A stretch of 64,000 nt of DNA from NCBI RefSeq assembly GCF_014647675.1, contig NZ_BMPQ01000007.1:201249-265248 (forward strand), read 5' to 3'. The notes under the pieces are model-generated. The model did not search any database. It worked only from the letters and a program-made list of their open reading frames with translations, and was not told the origin of the DNA. The position numbers and the translations under genes were made by a program. Source of the DNA: Streptomyces flaveus. Its GTDB lineage: Bacteria; Actinomycetota; Actinomycetes; Streptomycetales; Streptomycetaceae. Positions 59,351 to 64,000 of the stretch are shown here, piece after piece (the stretch's first letter is position 1; each line of letters begins with the position of its first letter).

Positions 59351-61920
59351 GCATCACCGACCGCCACTCCGGCACACTCGCACAGACGTACACCCCCAGC
59401 CACGCCCTGGTGCCCTACGGCCAGGGACGGATCCGAGGGCTGGACGCCGGTGAACTGGGCACGCACGGCATCGCCATGGACCGGCTGGTGGCCCTCGGGC
59501 TCCCAGTGGTACCCGGACTGACGGTGCCGGCGGGCTCGGCCGCGTCGCTGTGCGAGCCGGGTACCGCCCGCGCCGCCCTGGACCTTGTGGAGCAACTGTC
59601 GGGACGGCGGATCGGCGACCGGAGCAGGCCGCTGCTGCTGCGTCTGTCGGCGAGCGCGTCGACCGAGGTCGCCGGGCTGCCGCCGGAACTTGCCTGCATC
59701 GGCATCACCCCGGCCGACGCCGATGGCATCCGTGCCGTCATCGGCCGCGACGATGTGCTGTACGAGGTATGGGCGGCCACCGTCCGGATGATCGCCGAGT
59801 ACGCCCTTGACGTGCCCGCACCGGAGCTCGACGACGCATCGCTCGACGCCCCTGATGCCAGGGCCCGCGTCGACGCACTGCTCTCGACGGTCGCCCGGCA
59901 TGCCGAGCGACCGTACCCCGACGACCCGGCCGAGCAGCTCGCGCTGGCCGCTCGGGCGGTGCTGGGGCGGTGGGCCTCACCCCGGGCCAGGCGGTCCCGC
60001 AAAGCCCAGCGGCTCCCCGCGGAGCTGGGCATCGCACTGCATGTCCAGGCCGTGCGCATCGGGCCATGGGACCACTCCGGCTTCGGCACGGCGGTCAGCC
60101 GGCACCCCGACAGCGGCCGCTTCTCGCCGCAGGGCTCCTTCTTCCGGGGCGTACGCCGCAGCGCGCCGCCCCCTCGCACGGGCGAGCCGCTGGAGAAACT
60201 GGGCGGGAGTTCCGCGCTGCTCGAGCACTCGCTGCTCACCCTCGAACGTCATCTGCACGCCCCGGTCACCGTCGACTTCGAGGTGCGCGACGGCGAGATC
60301 TCGCTGCTGGCCGCCTCGGCGCAGAGCCGCCCGCCGCTACGTGCGGCGGTGTGCCTCGCCGCGGACCTGGCCGGGGACGGAGCACTCGACCGGGAAGAAG
60401 CCGTACGCCGGATCAGCCCCGCCCAGGTGCAGGAACTGCTGCACCCCCAGCTCCGGCTGACCGGCGGCGAGGAGCTCCTGGTGAAGGGGCTGCCCGCCTC
60501 CCCGGGGGCCGCGACCGGCGCCATCGTTCTCTCCAGTGAACGTGCCCTCGAACTGGCCGCGGACGGCACGCAGGTCGTGCTCGTGGCCCACGAGACTTCT
60601 CCGGCCGACGTCCCCGGAATGCTGGCCGCGGCCGCCGTACTGACCGGCAGCGGCGGCATCGCCTCGCATGCCGCGGTCGTGGCGCGGGGCGCGGGCAAAC
60701 CCGCCGTGTGCGGCGCCGAGGGACTGCGCGCCGACCGGGCCGCCGGCACCGTACAGATCGGGGGCCGGGTGCTGCGCGAGGGCGATCCCGTCTCGCTGGA
60801 CGGCCGTACCGGAGCCGTCTACGCGGGGACGCTGAGCGTCAGTGTCGCCGGACCGCCGCCCGAACTGTCCACCCTGCTGGAGTGGGCGGACGGCATGCGC
60901 CGGCTGGGCGTGCGCGCCAACGCCGACACCGCGGCGGAGGTGAGCACCGCCGTCGCCCTGGGCGCGGAGGGTGTGGGCCTGTGCCGTACGGAGCACCAGT
61001 TCCTCGGCGACCGGCTGCCGCTGATCCGCCGGGTGATTCTGGCCGCCGACGCCGAGGCTCGCGACGAGGCGCTGTCGGCGCTGGAAGAGGCTCAGCACGA
61101 GGACTTCAAGGCCCTGCTGGCCGCGGTGGGGGACCGGCCGGTGACCGTACGCCTTCTGGACGCCCCGCTGCACGAGTTCCTGCCCGCCGCCGGAGAGGCT
61201 CAGGACGCCGCCGAGGAGCAGCGGGCCGCCGCACTGCGCGAGGCGAATCCGATGCTCGGTCTGCGCGGCGTGCGCCTGGCCCTGCTGCACGAGAGGCTCT
61301 ACCCGGCGCAGGCCGAGGCGCTCTTCACGGCCTGGGCCGATGTCGCCGCCACCGGAGTCCGGCCCGAGCTGGAAGTGATGATCCCGCTCGTCAGCCTGCC
61401 GGAGGAACTGGCCGCCGCGGCCGCGTACGTACGGGGCGCCGCCGAGGCGGTCGCCGCCCGCACCGGTGTGGAGGTCCCGTACCGGCTCGGCACGATGATC
61501 GAGACACCGCGGGCCGCGCTGCTGGCCGCCGAACTCGCCGAACACGCCGAGTTCTTCTCCTTCGGCACCAACGACCTCACCCAGCTCACCTACGGATTCT
61601 CCCGCGACGACGTCGAGCGCCAGGTACTCGCCTCATACCAGGAACGCGGGTTCCTGACGGCCAGTCCGTTCGCCCGGCTCGATCCGCACGGGGTGGGCGC
61701 GCTGATCGCCCTGGCGGTGGAGCGGGCACGGAGCGTACGCCCGGACATCAAGCTGGGCGTGTGCGGTGAGCACGGCGGCGACCCGGAGTCCATCGCCTTC
61801 TGCGACGAGCTGGGCCTCGACTACGTCTCCTGCTCCGCGCACCGCGTGCCGGTCGCCCGGATGGCGGCGGCCCACAGTGCCGTGCGGGAGCAGCGCGACG
61901 AGAGCGGGAGCGCACGATGA
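59347..61920 (+). CDS. Pyruvate phosphate dikinase-like protein with degraded ATP domain
   Basis: PEP-utilising enzyme (857 aa, near full PPDK length). Central swivel domain has the phospho-His motif GGIASHAAVVARGAGKPAVC. The C-terminal barrel is complete: GLCRTEHQF, RLLDAPLHEFLP, NPMLGLRGVRL, FFSFGTNDLTQLTYGF and LGVCGEHGGDP (catalytic Cys). But the N-terminal ATP-grasp is worn down: the Ser/Arg-rich loop reads LLLRLSASASTEVAGLPPEL and the GEDVVAG Glu motif reads GSFFRGVRRSAPP. TTG 59347 has AGGAG 6 nt upstream and overlaps the previous stop. ATP-driven PEP synthesis is doubtful. Confidence 0.85.
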   Translation: MSITDRHSGTLAQTYTPSHALVPYGQGRIRGLDAGELGTHGIAMDRLVALGLPVVPGLTVPAGSAASLCEPGTARAALDLVEQLSGRRIGDRSRPLLLRLSASASTEVAGLPPELACIGITPADADGIRAVIGRDDVLYEVWAATVRMIAEYALDVPAPELDDASLDAPDARARVDALLSTVARHAERPYPDDPAEQLALAARAVLGRWASPRARRSRKAQRLPAELGIALHVQAVRIGPWDHSGFGTAVSRHPDSGRFSPQGSFFRGVRRSAPPPRTGEPLEKLGGSSALLEHSLLTLERHLHAPVTVDFEVRDGEISLLAASAQSRPPLRAAVCLAADLAGDGALDREEAVRRISPAQVQELLHPQLRLTGGEELLVKGLPASPGAATGAIVLSSERALELAADGTQVVLVAHETSPADVPGMLAAAAVLTGSGGIASHAAVVARGAGKPAVCGAEGLRADRAAGTVQIGGRVLREGDPVSLDGRTGAVYAGTLSVSVAGPPPELSTLLEWADGMRRLGVRANADTAAEVSTAVALGAEGVGLCRTEHQFLGDRLPLIRRVILAADAEARDEALSALEEAQHEDFKALLAAVGDRPVTVRLLDAPLHEFLPAAGEAQDAAEEQRAAALREANPMLGLRGVRLALLHERLYPAQAEALFTAWADVAATGVRPELEVMIPLVSLPEELAAAAAYVRGAAEAVAARTGVEVPYRLGTMIETPRAALLAAELAEHAEFFSFGTNDLTQLTYGFSRDDVERQVLASYQERGFLTASPFARLDPHGVGALIALAVERARSVRPDIKLGVCGEHGGDPESIAFCDELGLDYVSCSAHRVPVARMAAAHSAVREQRDESGSAR

Positions 61921-63035
61921 CGAGCACCGTGACCGACGGCACGGCCCTGTCCGACGCCGAACTGGACGACCTGCGCGAGACCGTACGGTCGGTGTGCGCC
62001 GACGCCGGCGGCACCGCCGCGGTGCGCCGGCTGCCCGAGCAATCCCCGGGCATCGACGCCAAGTTGTGGGACACCCTCGGCGGGCAGGTCGGTCTCGCGG
62101 CCCTCGGTCTGCCCGAGGCGGCCGGAGGCATCGGCGGCCTCGCCGAGATCGCCGCGGTCTGCGAGGAGCTGGGCAGGACACTGACGCCGGTGCCCCTGCT
62201 GTCGTCCACCGTGCTGGCCGGGCAGGTGCTGGCAGGCTGCGGCACGGCCGAGCGGGCACTGGAGGAGCTGGCCGAGGGCAAGGTGCACGCCCTGGCAGTG
62301 GCGGCGCCCGACGGGGTGTGGCGGCCGGACGCGGTGCCGGTGGCCGTCACCTGGCGGGGCGGCGTCCCGCTGCTGGACGGCACCGCTCCCTTCGTACTGG
62401 ACGGTGCCGACGCCGAAGCCCTGGTCGTCGCCGCGGCCGGGGTCGACGGCCTGGACCTCTTCCTCACCGACCCGAGCGAGCCCGGGGTGACGGTCCGCCG
62501 GGTACCCACCCTGGACCTCAGCCGCGGACAGGCGGTGGTCTCCTTCTCCGGCGCCCGTGCCCGGCCCCTGACCGCCGGGGGAGAGGGGGCGGACATCGTG
62601 AGCCGCGCCCTGGACGTGGCCCTGGTGGCCCTGGCCGCCGAGCAACTCGGCGGCGCGCAGGCCGCGTTGGACATGACGGTGGCCCATGTACGCGACCGCA
62701 CACAGTTCGGCAGGGCCATCGGCGGCTTCCAGGCGATCAAGCACACCTGTGCCGACATGCTGCTCCAGGTCGAGGCCGCGCGGTCCGCGGTGGTGCGCGC
62801 CGTCCGAGCGGCCGACTCGTCCGAGTCGCTGGCCGAGGCGGCGGCGGTGGCGCAGGCATGGTGCGGCGAGGCGTTCGTGTTCGTGGCCGCCGAGTGCGTC
62901 CAACTGCACGGCGGCATGGGCTTCACCTGGGAGCACGACGCGCACCTCTACTTCCGGCGCGCCCAGTCCGACGCCGTCCTGCTGGGCGGCGCCGCACACC
63001 ACCGGGAACGGCTGGCCGGACTGCTGGGCTGGTGA
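61917..63035 (+). CDS. Acyl-CoA dehydrogenase
   Basis: Second acyl-CoA dehydrogenase (372 aa), only weakly like the first. Seen: GLPEAAGGIGGLAEIAAVCE (N-terminal helices), VRDRTQFGRAIGGFQAIKHT (flavin-region motif) and CVQLHGGMGFTWEHDAHLYF (C-terminal helix). It resembles the small-subunit or steroid-type enzymes (FadE-like) that sometimes work as heterocomplexes. It lacks a clear catalytic Glu at the usual place. Start overlaps the PPDK-like stop (ATGA). Confidence 0.92.
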   Translation: MTSTVTDGTALSDAELDDLRETVRSVCADAGGTAAVRRLPEQSPGIDAKLWDTLGGQVGLAALGLPEAAGGIGGLAEIAAVCEELGRTLTPVPLLSSTVLAGQVLAGCGTAERALEELAEGKVHALAVAAPDGVWRPDAVPVAVTWRGGVPLLDGTAPFVLDGADAEALVVAAAGVDGLDLFLTDPSEPGVTVRRVPTLDLSRGQAVVSFSGARARPLTAGGEGADIVSRALDVALVALAAEQLGGAQAALDMTVAHVRDRTQFGRAIGGFQAIKHTCADMLLQVEAARSAVVRAVRAADSSESLAEAAAVAQAWCGEAFVFVAAECVQLHGGMGFTWEHDAHLYFRRAQSDAVLLGGAAHHRERLAGLLGW

Positions 63036-63094
63036 CTTCACCCGCGGTCACCGCACGACCGCACGACGACCGTGCAGAAAAAGGGCAGGACGGC

Positions 63095-63514
63095 ATGATC
63101 AGCAGACTCATCGACGAGGACCTGTTCGAGAGCGCGAATCCACCGCGCCTCACGGGCGCGCGCTGCTCCGGCTGCGCCACCGTGGTCTTCCCCCGGCAGG
63201 ACTCGTGCCCCAAGTGCTCGGACGGAGCCATGTCCGCCCATGTGCTGCCGGTGAGCGGGCGGGTGTGGTCGTGGACGCTGCAGGCGTTCCAGCCCAAGCC
63301 GCCGTACCGGCCGCCGACCGGGGGCTACCGGCCGTACCACGTGGGCTATGTCGACCTCGGTGAGGTGCTGGTCGAGGCGCGGCTGGAGGTTCCCCGTGCC
63401 GAGATACGGATCGGGCTGCCGGTCCGGCTCACCACGGTGACCGCCTACCACGACGAGGACGGGACCGAGGTGCTGACCTTCGCGTTCCGCCCGGACGGGG
63501 AGGGGGAGCGATGA
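63095..63514 (+). CDS. Zn-ribbon / OB-fold protein (DUF35)
   Basis: DUF35 acyl-CoA-associated protein (139 aa). Seen: zinc ribbon RCSGCATVVFPRQDSCPKCS (two Cys-x-x-Cys pairs), then an OB fold (VWSWTLQAFQPKPPYRPP, HVGYVDLGEVLVEARL). In steroid degradation such proteins pair with Ltp2-type thiolases (retro-aldolase) or with hydratases. The following gene is exactly such a thiolase and overlaps by 4 bp. GGACGGC precedes the ATG. Confidence 0.92.
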   Translation: MISRLIDEDLFESANPPRLTGARCSGCATVVFPRQDSCPKCSDGAMSAHVLPVSGRVWSWTLQAFQPKPPYRPPTGGYRPYHVGYVDLGEVLVEARLEVPRAEIRIGLPVRLTTVTAYHDEDGTEVLTFAFRPDGEGER

Positions 63515-64000
63515 GCCGGAGCGACGAGGTCTATGTCGTCGGCTGCGGCATGCATCCCTTCGGCCGCGACGAGACCGTCACCGGGATGGACATGGCCGAG
63601 CGTGCCGTACGCGAGGCCCTGGCCGACGCCGGTGTCGCCTGGGAGGACATCGGTTACGCGGCGGGCGGCTCCGACGTGTCCGGCAAGCCCGACACCCTGG
63701 TCGGCCGACTGGGCCTGACCGGTGTGCCGTTCGCCAACGTGCAGAACGGCTGCGCCACCGGTGCCTCGACGGTGCTCGCGGTGGCCAACGCACTGCGCGC
63801 GGGCGAGGCCTCGCTCGGACTGGCCGTGGGCTTCGACAAGCACGAGCGGGGCGCCTTCAACGTCTCCGCGGCACGCTACGGACTGCCCGACTGGTATGCC
63901 GAGACCGGCATGATGCTGACCACCCAGTTCTTCGCCCTCAAGACTCAGCGGTACCTGCACGAGCACGGGATCTCGGAGCGGGCGCTGGCGAGAGTGGCCG
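63511..64000 (+). CDS. Thiolase-family lipid-transfer protein (Ltp2-like), 3' partial
   Basis: Start of a thiolase (163 codons visible, then the window ends). Seen: VYVVGCGMHPFGRDETVTGM and the nucleophile-region Cys in NVQNGCATGASTVLA (near residue 87), with DKHERGAFN further on. The N-terminal pattern is that of the SCP-x/Ltp2 group, which cleaves carbon-carbon bonds in side chains of steroid or similar CoA esters together with a DUF35 partner (established for actinobacteria). ATG overlaps the DUF35 stop. Confidence 0.9.
   Translation, partial: MSRSDEVYVVGCGMHPFGRDETVTGMDMAERAVREALADAGVAWEDIGYAAGGSDVSGKPDTLVGRLGLTGVPFANVQNGCATGASTVLAVANALRAGEASLGLAVGFDKHERGAFNVSAARYGLPDWYAETGMMLTTQFFALKTQRYLHEHGISERALARVA

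Noticed and set aside
1..64000. tRNA, rRNA, CRISPR arrays, attachment sites, prophage genes
   Set aside because: Read for and not seen; the only mobile-element trace is the transposase remnant at 45495-45703.

Overview
The window is a GC-rich (roughly 70 %) actinobacterial chromosome segment and is almost certainly from Streptomyces. Supporting evidence: strong third-position GC in every real gene, frequent GTG/TTG starts and ATGA/GTGA stop-start overlaps, F420- and mycothiol-linked enzymes, an ABC sugar importer operon without its own ATPase, and a complete conservon (cvnA-B-C-D plus a CYP157-type P450), which is a Streptomyces hallmark. No rRNA, tRNA, CRISPR array, prophage or intact mobile element was seen. 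The only trace of a mobile element is a short IS256-type transposase remnant at about 45495-45700.

Layout. 1-3900: LacI-type regulator (5' end outside the window) and a binding protein-permease-permease sugar importer, closed by a hairpin shared with a convergent Ppx/GppA phosphatase. 5159-11221: housekeeping singletons (flavin reductase, SMP-30 lactonase with a membrane protein, F420-dependent enzyme, two VOC proteins, GNAT, GDPD) and a small Rho-N/DUF7218-like gene with an in-frame TAG. 11564-14886: DUF6421 - SDR - threonine aldolase, tightly coupled and preceded by a hairpin that buries the ribosome binding site. 14935-21529: acyltransferase, CAPC thioredoxin, cysteine-type leader peptide plus flavin reductase, etfBA, secreted EEP phosphodiesterase, aldolase/citrate lyase-like protein. 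21649-27920: Ser/Thr kinase, LacI repressor with a divergent ROK kinase and operator-like repeats between them, P-loop/NUDIX fusion. 27948-36549: M20 dipeptidase, geranylgeranyl reductase-like flavoprotein, and three regulator-target loci: TetR with a Ddn-like reductase, a DesK/LuxR-type two-component pair, and MarR with an MFS exporter.

36602-43237: mycothiol-dependent enzyme, a P450, then the conservon on the minus strand. 43760-50859: phosphoglucomutase, the IS256 scar, and a three-gene operon (Nramp-like transporter, amidase, DadA-like oxidase) divergent from a double-domain Lrp regulator; together these look like uptake and breakdown of an amide or amino-acid-like compound. 51004-56287: a mosaic stretch with a metallophosphoesterase, an XRE regulator flanked by two gene 3' ends without bodies, a cupin, a CMD-family protein and an SDR. 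56407-64000: an acyl-CoA catabolic cluster (two acyl-CoA dehydrogenases, enoyl-CoA hydratase, DUF35 Zn-ribbon/OB protein, Ltp-type thiolase running off the end) that contains an unknown protein and a pyruvate-phosphate-dikinase-like protein with a degraded ATP-binding half.

Most unusual items: the array of eight 19-bp dyad repeats at 31203-31369 upstream of tetR, the PPDK-like pair embedded in the acyl-CoA cluster, the ribosome-site-burying hairpin at 11564-11628, the Nramp-like transporter without metal motifs, and the amber-interrupted small gene at 7852-8094.
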